A DNA stretch of 45,585 nucleotides, taken from contig PNKH01000061.1 in NCBI GenBank assembly GCA_013822345.1, positions 1-45,585 on the forward strand, read 5' to 3'. Numbering within the stretch: the first letter of the stretch is position 1; each line of letters begins with the position of its first letter. Shown here piece after piece: positions 16,393-24,810 of the stretch. The stretch is from Isosphaera sp. (GTDB taxonomy: Bacteria > Planctomycetota > Planctomycetia > Gemmatales > Gemmataceae). The position numbers and the translations under genes were made by a program. The notes under the pieces are model-generated. The model was not told the DNA's origin. It saw nothing but the letters and a program-made list of their open reading frames with translations, and ran no database searches.

Positions 16393-17601
16393 TCACTTCC
16401 TGCCGACCGCCCGGCCGACGATCGTGCCGACCTCCCGCCGCAGCGGGGTCGCGTTCCCCTTGTCGTCCGGGTGGACGCGGTTCGTCAGGACGATCACGGC
16501 CGTCTTCGACCCCGGGTCGACCCACAGGCTGGTGCCGGTGAACCCGGTGTGGCCGAAGCCCGTACCCTTCGTGAACGCGTCCCCGCGCGGGGCCGAGTAA
16601 CCGGTGTCCACGTCCCACCCGTAGGACCGGGCGAGCTTCGGCGCGGTCCCGTCCTTCCCCGGCGGCCCCGGCACCGGGTGCGGCTCGGTGAACCGCTTCA
16701 CCGTCTTGTCGGACAAGACGCGGGCGCCGTCGAGCTCGCCGCCGCGGAGGAGCATCCGGGCGTACCGGGCCAGGTCGTCGGCGGTGCCGAACAGCCCGGC
16801 GTGCCCGGCCACCCCGCCCATCTTGAACGCCCGCGGGTCGTGGACCTCACCCGAAATGACCTTCCCGTCGCGGAGCCCGGTCGGGGCGACGCGCTGCTTC
16901 AGCGCGTCGGCGGGGGTGAACCCGGTTTCGGCCATCTTCAGCGGGTCGAAGACGTGCTTCCGGGCGAACGCGTCGACCGGCAGCCCGCCGACCCGCTCGA
17001 CCAACTCCCCCAGCACGATGAACCCGACGTCGGAGTAGCGGAAGCGGGTGCCGGCCGGGGCTTCGAGCTTCAGGGCGGCGACCCGCTCCAGGGCCTTGGC
17101 CCTGCCGTCGGCATAATCGGCAAGGGCGTTGTCGGCGGTCAGGCCGGACGTGTGGAGCAGCAGCTGTTCGACCGTGACCTTATCCTTGTCATTCGCGGCG
17201 AACGCCGGCCAGTGCTTGGCCACCGGGTCGGCCGGGTTCAGCTTACCCTGCTCGATCAGCAGCATGACCGAGGTGGCGGTGGCGACCGGCTTCGTGAGCG
17301 ACGCCAAATCGAAGATGGCGTCGGCAGTCATCGGCGCCTTCTCGGGCTTCAGCGCCCGGTGCCCGTAGGCCTTGCGGAACACGACCGCGTCGCCGTGGAC
17401 GACGACCACGACCGCCCCCGGGACCTCGCCCTTCTCGATGGCGGACGCGACGGCGGCGTCGATCTTGGCGAGCTGGGCGGCGTCGAGGTCGGCGGCGCGA
17501 GCCGGTGACGGAAGCAGAAGCGGCTCACCACAGAGGGCACAGAGGGCACAGAGGGCACAGAGAAAAGCCCGGAGAGTTTGAACACGGGATGTCACGGTCA
17601 T
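16393..17601 (-). CDS. secreted serine hydrolase, beta-lactamase/PBP4-like family
   Basis: A 402-residue protein with a signal peptide ending near ARA (36). The class C beta-lactamase-like fold shows SLTK (101-104, nucleophile Ser101), Y189-S-D191 as the second motif and HTG (351-353) in place of KTG. The family includes esterases, D-aminopeptidases and PBP4-like enzymes; the substrate cannot be told. GGAG about 7 nt upstream supports the ATG at 17601. Odd: the hydrophobic core of the signal peptide (residues 14-25) is encoded by three 9-bp repeats of a palindromic element whose other arm lies just upstream of the gene. Confidence 0.88.
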   Translation of the reverse strand: MTVTSRVQTLRAFLCALCALCALCGEPLLLPSPARAADLDAAQLAKIDAAVASAIEKGEVPGAVVVVVHGDAVVFRKAYGHRALKPEKAPMTADAIFDLASLTKPVATATSVMLLIEQGKLNPADPVAKHWPAFAANDKDKVTVEQLLLHTSGLTADNALADYADGRAKALERVAALKLEAPAGTRFRYSDVGFIVLGELVERVGGLPVDAFARKHVFDPLKMAETGFTPADALKQRVAPTGLRDGKVISGEVHDPRAFKMGGVAGHAGLFGTADDLARYARMLLRGGELDGARVLSDKTVKRFTEPHPVPGPPGKDGTAPKLARSYGWDVDTGYSAPRGDAFTKGTGFGHTGFTGTSLWVDPGSKTAVIVLTNRVHPDDKGNATPLRREVGTIVGRAVGRK

Positions 17602-17644
17602 TTCAACTCCGCCTTTCCTCTGTGTCCTCTGTGTCCTCTGTGGT
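17527..17644. repeat. inverted repeat N made of 9-bp CACAGAGGR units
   Basis: The left arm (17527-17569) has three CAGAGGGCA units and ends AGAAAAGCC. The right arm (17611-17644) is its approximate complement with two CTCTGTGTC units. The loop holds the start codon of the serine hydrolase. Tandem CACAGAGG units of this type are known as dispersed repeats in several bacterial groups (from memory). Confidence 0.85.
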
Positions 17645-17651
17645 TCAGTCT

Positions 17652-17975
17652 TCAGCCGAGCGAGTCCAGCAGCCCTTGCATCTCTCCCTGGGCGTGGGTG
17701 TCGCCGGCGCGCCGGGCGGCCTCCACCCCGGCCCGCAACACGTCGCACGCCTCGGCGGTCCGGTCGAGCCGCGCCAGCGCCTGGCCCGCCTGCAGGTACG
17801 CCGGGACGTACGGCTTCGCCGCCGACCGGGCGATCACGTCGTGCAGCACCGCCACGCACGCCGCGTCGTCCCCGGCCCCGGCGTGCTCCATCCCCAGGAA
17901 GTACCGCAGCTCGTGGTCGTCCGGGTCGTCCGCCAGCAGCGCCTCGATCTGCTCCATCCGCGGGGTCCGGGCCAT
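17652..17975 (-). CDS. small TPR-like protein
   Basis: A 107-residue all-helical protein with about two tetratricopeptide-like units (DHELRYFLGMEHAGAGDDAACVAVLHDVI and YVPAYLQAGQALARLDRTAEACDVL contain the usual spacing of small and aromatic residues). There is no signal peptide, so it is probably a cytoplasmic scaffold or adaptor. The ATG at 17975 is chosen because the helix pattern begins at once. It lies upstream of the serine hydrolase on the same strand with a 50-bp gap that contains the right arm of repeat N. The 279 bp between this gene and the divergent protease gene are GC-rich and show no gene. Confidence 0.75.
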   Translation of the reverse strand: MARTPRMEQIEALLADDPDDHELRYFLGMEHAGAGDDAACVAVLHDVIARSAAKPYVPAYLQAGQALARLDRTAEACDVLRAGVEAARRAGDTHAQGEMQGLLDSLG

Positions 17976-18254
17976 CGTCCACGCTCCGCTTCGCGCCGCC
18001 GCTAAACACCCACCCGTGTCAACGGTACGCGGCCGGCTCGCGCGGGACAACCACCCGCACGACCGGACCGACCGGCACACCCGCCCGAGCCGGCCGACCG
18101 CCCCACCCGGTCCGCCGGGCGCCGGCGGCGCAAGCCCGCCGCCGACCCGCGGTCCGCCCGCCCCGGCCCCGCCCGGCGGTGGAGCCGGCTTCCCCGCCGG
18201 GTCGAACTCTCCCGTGCCGTTCGGACAGGACTTCGCCGCTGGCACGGGGGCCAC

Positions 18255-19670
18255 ATGCGTTCCGCCTCGCTCACCACCCTCCTCCGGGCGGCCCGCCGCC
18301 GCCTCCTCGTCCCGGCCGGCCTCGCGGCCGCCGTCGCCGTCGCCGCCCTCCTCCCCACGCCCCCGGTCCCGGCCGCCCGGGTCGACGCCGCCGACCGGCA
18401 GGTCACCCCCGGGAAGCGGAAGGACCAGGTCGTCGAGGTGTACGACCGGGTGAAGGCGGCGGTGGTGAACATCCACAGCGAGCGGACCGTCGCCGGGGCC
18501 GACGACCCGTTCGCCGGCCGGCCGGTCCAGCCGCAGCGGGTCAACGGGATGGGGACCGGGATCGTCCTCGACGCCCGCGGGTACGTCCTCACCAACTTCC
18601 ACGTCGTCGACGACGTGCATTCGCTCCGCGTCCGGCTGCACGACGGGACCGGGCTGACCGCCCGGGTCCTCGCCACCGACAAGGAGGCGGACCTGGCCCT
18701 GATCAAGATCGACCCCGCTCGGCCGCTGCCCGTTCTCGGGTTCGGCACGTCGTCGGACCTGATGGTCGGGGAGGCGGTGATCGCCATCGGCAACGCCTAC
18801 GGGTACGAGCACTCGGTGACCGACGGGCGGGTGTCGTTCAAGGGCCGGGACGTGTCGCTGAACAAGGACATGGGGTACAAGGGGCTGATCCAGACCAGCG
18901 CCCCGATCAACCCGGGGAACAGCGGCGGCCCGCTCCTGAACGTCCTGGGCGAGGTGGTCGGGGTGAACGTCGCCATCCGGGCCGGGGCGCAGAACATCGG
19001 GTTCGCCCTCCCGTCCGACTTCGTCGTCGGCCGGGCCGCCGACCTGCTCGGGCGGAAGCGCGGCGGGGTGCGGCACGGCATCCGGGTCCGCGACGTGGTC
19101 ACCCGGGACGCGGTGGAGGGCCCGGCCCGGCGGCAGGCGGTGGTGGACTTCGTCGAGGCCGGGTCACCGGCCGCGGCCGCCGGGGTGAAGGCCGGGGACG
19201 TGCTGGAGCAGGTCGACGACCTCGCGGTCGCCACCGGGATCGACCTGGAGCGCGGGTTCCTCGACCGCCCGGCCGGGGCGAAGGTGTCCGTCAAGGTGAC
19301 CCGCGACCGCACCTGCCTGCCGCTGGAACTGACCGTCCCGGGGGCGACCCCCAGGGCGGTCGCCCCGGTTGACGCGACGTGGGCCCGGCTCGGGGCGAAG
19401 TTCCAGCCGGTCGGGGCGGACGCGGTGGCCCGGGCGAACCCGGAGCTGCGCGGCGGGCTGCTGGTGACCGAGGTCGCGCCGGGCGGGGTGGCGGCGGCGT
19501 CCGGCATCCGCCGGGGCGACATCCTGGTCGGGCTGCACACCTGGGAGACGCTGAACCTGGACAACGTGTCGTTCGTGCTGAACCACAAGGACTTCGCCAC
19601 CTTCCAGCCGCTCCGGTTCTACCTGGCCGGGGACGGCAAGGTGCGCGAAGGCCGGCTCGCCGGGCCGTGA
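18255..19670 (+). CDS. HtrA/DegP-like trypsin-fold protease with two PDZ domains
   Basis: A 471-residue protein. The N-terminal hydrophobic segment (about 17-41) is a signal peptide or anchor. The trypsin-like domain has the full triad: His116 in TNFHVV, Asp146 in EADLALIKI and Ser223 in NPGNSGGP. Two PDZ domains follow (about 290-370 and 385-470), the first with SPAAAAGVKAGDVL, the second with GGVAAASGIRRGDIL. A periplasmic quality-control protease is the likely role. The linker between the domains is longer than in DegP. The gene runs alone; an inverted repeat (I) begins 12 bp after its stop. Confidence 0.92.
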   Translation: MRSASLTTLLRAARRRLLVPAGLAAAVAVAALLPTPPVPAARVDAADRQVTPGKRKDQVVEVYDRVKAAVVNIHSERTVAGADDPFAGRPVQPQRVNGMGTGIVLDARGYVLTNFHVVDDVHSLRVRLHDGTGLTARVLATDKEADLALIKIDPARPLPVLGFGTSSDLMVGEAVIAIGNAYGYEHSVTDGRVSFKGRDVSLNKDMGYKGLIQTSAPINPGNSGGPLLNVLGEVVGVNVAIRAGAQNIGFALPSDFVVGRAADLLGRKRGGVRHGIRVRDVVTRDAVEGPARRQAVVDFVEAGSPAAAAGVKAGDVLEQVDDLAVATGIDLERGFLDRPAGAKVSVKVTRDRTCLPLELTVPGATPRAVAPVDATWARLGAKFQPVGADAVARANPELRGGLLVTEVAPGGVAAASGIRRGDILVGLHTWETLNLDNVSFVLNHKDFATFQPLRFYLAGDGKVREGRLAGP

Positions 19671-19681
19671 CTGCCACCGTT

Positions 19682-19738
19682 GCACAAGCGCCCTCGCTTG
19701 TGCCCCGTTCGTCGTAGCACAAGCGAGGACGCTTGTGC
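19682..19738. repeat. inverted repeat I
   Basis: 22-bp arms (19682-19703, 19717-19738) with one mismatch; each arm is itself nearly palindromic (GCACAAGCG...CGCTTGTGC). It follows the protease stop codon by 11 nt. The remaining 190 bp before the next gene shows nothing convincing. Confidence 0.85.
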
Positions 19739-19928
19739 TACGACCGACCCGCCCCGGCCTTCGCCGGGGCGGTCGGCATTTCGGGCCCTCCCGCCGTGTC
19801 GGAAGAACGCGGAATGGTGGGGGGTTGGGCGGACTGGGGCGCATTGTTTGCGGGTTTTGCGGGACCGGGGTGGCACTCCCGGCGGCCGTGTCGGCCGCCC
19901 CGCCCCGCACACCCTGTGAGGGATCGCG

Positions 19929-20531
19929 ATGCGTCTGTTCGTTTGGTCTGCGCTGGCCCTGGCCGGGACACTGGCCGTGGCCGACGACGCCTCCGCCATC
20001 GGCCGGCGGAAGGGGAAGTCGAACGGCTGCGGCGGGTCCGTGGTGGCGTACCCGGCCTACGGGTCCGGGATGGGTTACCCCGGCGGCTGCGGCGGGTACG
20101 CGGCCGGGTCCGGGATGGGTTACCACCACGGCGGGTACGCGGTGGGGTACTCCGGCGGCTGCGGCGGGTACATGGCCGGGTCCGGCGGCGGGTACGGCAC
20201 GATGTACTCCGGCGCCGGGTACGGCGGCCAGTACACCACCTCCGGCTACCCGTTCTACGGGTCCACGACTTCCGGCTACCCGATGTACTCGACCTCGGGC
20301 TACCCGGGGTACGGCCCCGGGATGACGGGGTTCCCGGGCGGCACCGGCACGCCGCCGCGGGCGATGCCGGGCGGGGTGACGCCGGCCGGCGGGACGACCA
20401 CGCCCGGCACCGGCGGCACGGGCACGCCCGGCACCGGCGGGACGGGGACGGGCGGGACGGGTACGCCGGGCACCGGCGGGACGGGCGGCACCGGGACCGG
20501 CGGGACGGGGACCACGCCGCCGCCCCGGTGA
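19929..20531 (+). CDS. secreted Gly/Tyr/Ser-rich low-complexity protein
   Basis: A 200-residue protein with a signal peptide (core FVWSALALAGTLAVA, cleavage likely after ASA at 22-24). The mature chain is Gly, Tyr and Ser rich with repeated GYxxG blocks and SGYP units up to about residue 135, then a Gly-Thr-Pro tail built of GTGGTGTPGTGG repeats. GAGGGA about 5 nt upstream fixes the ATG. Such proteins are common as surface or wall-associated components in planctomycetes; no enzymatic domain is present. Its two Cys-Gly-Gly blocks (GGCGGY) recur. The repeats make copy-number change likely. Confidence 0.8.
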   Translation: MRLFVWSALALAGTLAVADDASAIGRRKGKSNGCGGSVVAYPAYGSGMGYPGGCGGYAAGSGMGYHHGGYAVGYSGGCGGYMAGSGGGYGTMYSGAGYGGQYTTSGYPFYGSTTSGYPMYSTSGYPGYGPGMTGFPGGTGTPPRAMPGGVTPAGGTTTPGTGGTGTPGTGGTGTGGTGTPGTGGTGGTGTGGTGTTPPPR

Positions 20532-20544
20532 CCCGCGTCCGGTC

Positions 20545-21231
20545 TCACCGGAACTGCCGGCGGACGCGCTCGCCCGGATACCGCGCGGTCGTCGGGTACC
20601 GGTCGGCCCCGATCAGCGGGACCACCCAGTCCTGCGGCGGCTCGGGGCCGGCCGGGAACGTCCCGCCCCGGGCGTACAGGGTGGCGAGCCGGGCGGTCCC
20701 CGGCTCGCCCACCCGGATCACCGGCTGCGGGTAGCCCTCCACCCCCGGGTCGGCGTGGGTCAGGGCGTGGACGCAGTTCACCACCGTCCGGTTCAGGCTG
20801 AACGAGTCGACGGACCGGAACCGGACGGCACCGGACTCCAGGAACGCGGCCTGCCGCCGGGCCAGCTCGTACCGCCCGGCGTCGATCTCGTACGGCCCCC
20901 ACCGGGACACCTGCGCGTCGTTCCCGGCGACGATCGCGAGCGTCTCCTCCAGGGTGTAGTTCCTCCCCTCGACCGACCGCCGGAGCGGCTGCACCGGGCC
21001 GCTCGCCGGCAGCCAGCTGATCGTCACCGTCTCGACCGCCAGGCCGCCGGGGGTCGGCGTAACCTTGGCGTAGGCGCCCCAGGTGTGGGCGGTCCGCGGG
21101 CGGAACGGGACCGACTGCCCGCCGAACAGGGTGAAGAAGTACCGCGACTCGCCGGGCGGCTCCGGCGCGGCCTCGGGGGGCGCGGCGAGGGCGGCGGCGA
21201 GGGCGGCGGCGAGGAGCAGGCTGGGGGACAT
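20545..21231 (-). CDS. secreted protein of unknown function
   Basis: A 228-residue protein with an Ala/Leu-rich signal peptide (MSPSLLLAAALAAALAAPP). The mature part has a conserved-looking core: ESRYFFTLFGGQSVPFRPRTAHTW, then TISWLP, and near the end NCVHALTH and QPVIRVGEPGTARL. I do not recognise the family; it looks like a planctomycete exported protein. GGAGG 4 nt upstream fixes the ATG. It is convergent with the Gly-rich protein, 13 bp apart. Confidence 0.75.
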   Translation of the reverse strand: MSPSLLLAAALAAALAAPPEAAPEPPGESRYFFTLFGGQSVPFRPRTAHTWGAYAKVTPTPGGLAVETVTISWLPASGPVQPLRRSVEGRNYTLEETLAIVAGNDAQVSRWGPYEIDAGRYELARRQAAFLESGAVRFRSVDSFSLNRTVVNCVHALTHADPGVEGYPQPVIRVGEPGTARLATLYARGGTFPAGPEPPQDWVVPLIGADRYPTTARYPGERVRRQFR

Positions 21232-21354
21232 GCGGCCTCCGCGGGTGGGGTCACCCGACTGTACCCGCCGCGGCCGGCGGCGGGGGCGGGGCGGCCGGGG
21301 GAAAGCGGGGGAGCGGTGCCGGCCGGGCGGCAGAGGCGCCACGCCGGGAAAAGG

Positions 21355-21380
21355 AACACCCCGCCGGGCGGCGGGGTGTT
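21355..21380 (-). terminator. rho-independent terminator after the thioredoxin-like gene
   Basis: A perfect hairpin with 11-bp arms (AACACCCCGCC / GGCGGGGTGTT) and a 4-nt loop, 28 bp downstream of the stop codon, followed on the minus strand by CCTTTTCCC. This is the best terminator-like structure of its kind here. Confidence 0.75.
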
Positions 21381-21408
21381 CGGGTCGTCGGGGTTGTCGG
21401 GGCGGCGG

Positions 21409-22320
21409 TCACCGGCGGATCCGGTTCCCGTCCTTGTCGACCCACGAGAACGGGGTGACCACGTCCACCGGCTTGGTGCTGATCTTCTCCCCCAGGATGT
21501 TCTCGAACACCGTCCCGTATACCCGCTCGATCGGCACGAGGCAGTGGGCGGCCATCACCTGGTGAACCAGCCCCTGCGGGGTGACCACCACCCGCTTGCC
21601 GGACCGGCACTCCGCGTACCGGTTCCCCGGGGCGGCGGCCGCGGCCTTCTGCAGGGCCTCGAACTTGGCGTCGGTCAGGGTCACGTCCGGGCCGTCGATC
21701 GGCGGCGGCGGGAGCCGCGGGGCGAGCGGCTGGCCGGACGGGTCGCGGTACGTCAGGGCGTCCTTGTCGTCCTGCGGGTCGGGCGGGTCGAACGTGACCG
21801 CCGGGACGACGATCCCGAACTCCCGCCGCAGCTTCTCGGCGTGGGCGGTGCGGAACAGTTCCTTGAACTTCGCCCCCGCCCCCTTGCTGTCCTTGATGCA
21901 CGCCTTGGCCGTCTCGACGACCCACTTCGCCTCCCGCAGGAACGTCGCCGCGTCGACCGGGCCGGCCACGCAGTGCAGGACCCGCCCGTCCGGGGCGCAG
22001 AAGTACGCGGCCACGTTCCCGCCCTGCTTGTTCCCGCCGACGATCTTGAACGTCGCCACCTTCTGGAACGACGACACCATGTGCTCGTTGACGTATTTAC
22101 CCACGTCCGGGTTGGTCAGGGCGCCCACACGGAGCGCTTCGGCGTTGTTTCAGGTCAACCCCGGGTCTTCGAAGTGACCCGACACGTGCAGCACCAGGAC
22201 CAGCTTCTCCTGCTTCTTGGCCAGGGCCGCCGCCTCCTTCGGGGAGCCCACGAACTCGATCGTGGTGCCGTACCCGCAGGACTCGCCGGCCGCCGCCAGG
22301 GCCATCACCGCGCGGTTCAT
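21409..22320 (-). CDS. thioredoxin-fold protein, candidate selenoprotein (in-frame TGA at 22150-22152)
   Basis: The reading frame runs 304 codons from an ATG with GGAGG 7 nt upstream to a TGA at 21409, interrupted only by one TGA at codon 57. The coding pattern is continuous on both sides: KLVLVLHVSGHFEDPGLT, then the TGA, then NNAEALRVGALTNPDVGKYVN. Compared with the thioredoxin-like pattern C-x-x-C followed eight residues later by S-D-P-x-V, the TGA falls on the nucleophilic Cys. The later AYFCAPDGRVLHCVAGPVD fits strands 4-5 of that fold. A SECIS-like hairpin lies at 22121-22137. If the TGA is selenocysteine the product has 303 residues and a redox role. Otherwise it is a nonsense-disrupted gene, possibly with reinitiation at the GTG at 22128. 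A terminator follows. Confidence 0.65.
22121..22137 (-). promoter_or_regulatory. candidate bacterial SECIS hairpin
   Basis: In the mRNA, 12 nt after the UGA, a 6-bp stem (GCGCUC with GGGCGC, one U-G pair) closes a 5-nt loop CGUGU with G as its second base. The loop starts 18 nt after the UGA, within the 16-37 nt range of the bacterial SECIS consensus. Hairpins are common at this GC content, so this supports but does not prove recoding. Confidence 0.5.
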
Positions 22321-22436
22321 CGCCACACCTCCGTTCCGGGAAACCCGCCCCGCGCCGCGGGGCGGGTCCACCACCGCCAGGATACCAACCGTCCGACGCC
22401 GCCGCCGCCCGTCCGGATTGGGCCGTTACACGCCCG

Positions 22437-23729
22437 TTACCGCGTCGGGCCGTCGTACCGGCCGAGGAACAGGGCCGCCCCGGTCGCGTTCTCCCGGATC
22501 GCGAACACGAACGGCCGGTCGGCCCGGAACTCGACCGGGTCCGGCGGGGCGCTCGCCCGCCCGATCACGACCCCGGTCGCCCCCGCCGCCTCGCTCCCCT
22601 CCTCGGTCACCTCCACGAACGCCTTGTGCAGCACGTCGGTGACGGACAACTCCCTCCCGCGCGGCGACATCCCGGTGAAGTCGGCCGGGCCGAACGCCGC
22701 CTTCATCCCCAAATCCTTCAGCGGCTTGTTCAGCGAGTAGCCCGTCTCGACCTTGAACCGCGGCAGGGTGACGTCCACCTCCCGCTCCCGCCAGGCGAGC
22801 CCGTCCGGGGCGAGGTGGGCGGGGGTGAGCAGCCCGGCGACGGCGCGGACCGACCGCGGGTCGCGGGGCAGGAACAGGACCATCGACAGCTCCCGGCCGG
22901 CGTACGGCAACTCCAGCGCCTGCACCGGGTACTCCGGGGCGGGGCCGACCTTCCGCGGCGGGTGGCCGGCGAGCTTGAACTCGGCGTACCGGAAGTCGCC
23001 GGCGAGGTGCATGAGCGGGGCCTTCGCGGCCGACCCGTCGGCGGTCGTGAACGGCTCCTCGCGGGTCCGCTTCGGGTCGAACCTCGTCGCCCAGTCGCCC
23101 TTGAAGTACACGGCGTTCGCCAGCACCATCCGGGTGAGCGGGGTGACCACCCCGGCCGGGAGCAGTTCCTTGATCCGGTCGCGCGTCTGCTTCTCGGCCC
23201 AGTCGTTGACCCGCTTCCGGGCCGCCTCCGGCTCGCCGAAGTCGACCTCCTCCGGCCCGGTCCCGTAGTGTTTTCGGGTGAAGTCGGCGAACTCCTTCCG
23301 CCACGGGAAGTCGGCGTGCGCCCAGATCGCGTTGGCGACGGCCAGCTCGTACTTCCGCGGGCACCGGACGGCGTACGGGCCGGTCCGGTTCAGGCGGTGG
23401 AGCAGGTCGCCGTAGGCCGGGTGCGGGTCGGCCGGCAGGCGGAGCACCTTGGTCATCTCGGCGAGCGTCTCGCCGGCGGCCCCGGCGCTGGTCATGGCCA
23501 GCGCGGCGGACACGCTGAGGGGGGAGAAGAACAGCCCGCCGTTCTCCCCGGCGAGTTTCGCCTGCAGGTCCAGGCCGAAGGCGTTGACCGCCGCGGCCAT
23601 GTCCTTCGCCGGGTCGGGCGGCGGGGCGTCGCCGCAGGCGCGGGCGGCGGGGCGGGGGGCCAGGCCGCCGGCCGCGAGGGCGGCGGACGCGGCGAGGAAC
23701 CGGCGGCGGGTCACTGGGGACGGGTGCAT
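22437..23729 (-). CDS. serpin with Tat-type signal peptide
   Basis: A 430-residue protein. RRRFLAASAALAAGG (8-22) is a twin-arginine-like signal, so the mature protein is probably exported folded. The serpin fold is complete: FFSPLSVSAALAMTSAGA, VLANAVYFKGDW, and DRPFVFAIR near the C-terminus (404-412). The reactive-loop hinge EEGSEAAGAT (376-385) matches inhibitory serpins (Gly15, small residues at P12-P9). Counting from it puts the scissile bond near R-A-S (about 391-393), which suggests an elastase- or trypsin-like target. AGGAGG 6 nt upstream fixes the ATG. The gene is upstream of, and on the same strand as, the thioredoxin-like gene. Confidence 0.92.
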   Translation of the reverse strand: MHPSPVTRRRFLAASAALAAGGLAPRPAARACGDAPPPDPAKDMAAAVNAFGLDLQAKLAGENGGLFFSPLSVSAALAMTSAGAAGETLAEMTKVLRLPADPHPAYGDLLHRLNRTGPYAVRCPRKYELAVANAIWAHADFPWRKEFADFTRKHYGTGPEEVDFGEPEAARKRVNDWAEKQTRDRIKELLPAGVVTPLTRMVLANAVYFKGDWATRFDPKRTREEPFTTADGSAAKAPLMHLAGDFRYAEFKLAGHPPRKVGPAPEYPVQALELPYAGRELSMVLFLPRDPRSVRAVAGLLTPAHLAPDGLAWREREVDVTLPRFKVETGYSLNKPLKDLGMKAAFGPADFTGMSPRGRELSVTDVLHKAFVEVTEEGSEAAGATGVVIGRASAPPDPVEFRADRPFVFAIRENATGAALFLGRYDGPTR

Positions 23730-23931
23730 CGGAAGCCTCCTGAGTGACACCCGGCTGTCACTGCGACGCCGGGCGGCACACCCTCCCGACGGGCCGGCGG
23801 CCGGCCGGATTGCCCGCGTTACACCGCCGTTACCGCCCCCCGGCCGCGGGCGGCGGATTGCCCCGGCCGCGGGCGGCGGCTAGGTTAAACCCCGGCCTCT
23901 CCCGGCCGCCACCTACCTGCGAGGACATTCG

Positions 23932-24795
23932 ATGTTCACCGCGCCGGTCCTGCTCGTGCTCGCCGCCGCCCCCGGCGACACCTACCCGCTCCAGTGGAAG
24001 CTGAAGGCCGGGGACACGTTCTACAACAAGACGACGGTGGACATGGACCAGTCGATCGAGGTGATGGGGCAGAAGATCCCGCAGAAGGTGACGGTCAAGA
24101 CGGTGGTCCGGTTCAAGGTCAAGTCGGCCGACCCGAAGGCGACGGTGGTGGAGATGACGTACCTGGAGAACAAGATCGACGCCCAGGGGCTGCCGGGGGC
24201 GAACGTCGGGGACAAGCTGAACAACATCACCTTCACCGCCACCCTGAACGACAAGATGGAGGTGACCAAGCTGGAGGGGTACGACAAGTTCGTGGAGGCC
24301 CTGGCGGACGGGGACGAGGCCCAGAAGGCGCTGATGAAGGCGATGATGCCGGAGTCGGCCATCCGCCAGGCGTTCTCCCAGACGTTCGTGGTCGGCCCGG
24401 GCAAGCCGGTGGCGGTCGGGGAGACCTGGACCCGGACCGACAAGGTCGGGCTCGGCCCGCTCGGGAACGTGGAGACGAAGTCGGAGTTCAAGCTGACCGG
24501 GGTGAAGGGGGACGCGGCGGCGATCGCGGTGAAGGGGGACCTGACGTTCAAGGCCGGGGACGGCGGGGACGCCGGGCTGCCGTTCAAGATCACCAAGGCG
24601 GACCTGAAGGCGGACAAGTTCAGCGGGACCCACACGTTCGACCTGAAGGCCGGGCGGGTGGCCGAGTCGAAGGTGGAGATGGCGATGTCCGGGACGATGA
24701 CGATCGAGGCGGCCGGGCAGAAGATCGACGCCAAGCTGAGCCAGAAGATGTCGACCACGTCGGTCGTCACCGACAAGAACCCGATCAAGGACTGA
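23932..24795 (+). CDS. DUF6263-family exported protein
   Basis: A 287-residue protein, mostly beta-strand, with the DUF6263 pattern (YPLQWKLKAGDTFYNKTTVDMDQ; QTFVVGPGKPVAVGETW) seen in planctomycetes. Function unknown. The N-terminus is a short hydrophobic stretch (MFTAPVLLVLAAAPG), a probable signal peptide. GAGGA 6 nt upstream fixes the ATG. It reads convergently with the TA-like pair, 15 bp apart. Lys codons are unusually frequent for this window. Confidence 0.8.
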   Translation: MFTAPVLLVLAAAPGDTYPLQWKLKAGDTFYNKTTVDMDQSIEVMGQKIPQKVTVKTVVRFKVKSADPKATVVEMTYLENKIDAQGLPGANVGDKLNNITFTATLNDKMEVTKLEGYDKFVEALADGDEAQKALMKAMMPESAIRQAFSQTFVVGPGKPVAVGETWTRTDKVGLGPLGNVETKSEFKLTGVKGDAAAIAVKGDLTFKAGDGGDAGLPFKITKADLKADKFSGTHTFDLKAGRVAESKVEMAMSGTMTIEAAGQKIDAKLSQKMSTTSVVTDKNPIKD

Positions 24796-24810
24796 CCGGG
24801 GCCGCCCGGG

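Noticed and set aside
17527-17644. CRISPR-like array from regular CACAGAGG units
   Set aside because: Units are 9 bp with no spacers and form the arms of one inverted repeat; no cas genes are near.
21409-22128. Separate gene starting at the GTG at 22128, downstream of the TGA
   Set aside because: No Shine-Dalgarno before it, and the residues between TGA and GTG continue the thioredoxin-like pattern. Reinitiation is possible but less likely than one continuous gene or a nonsense-disrupted gene.
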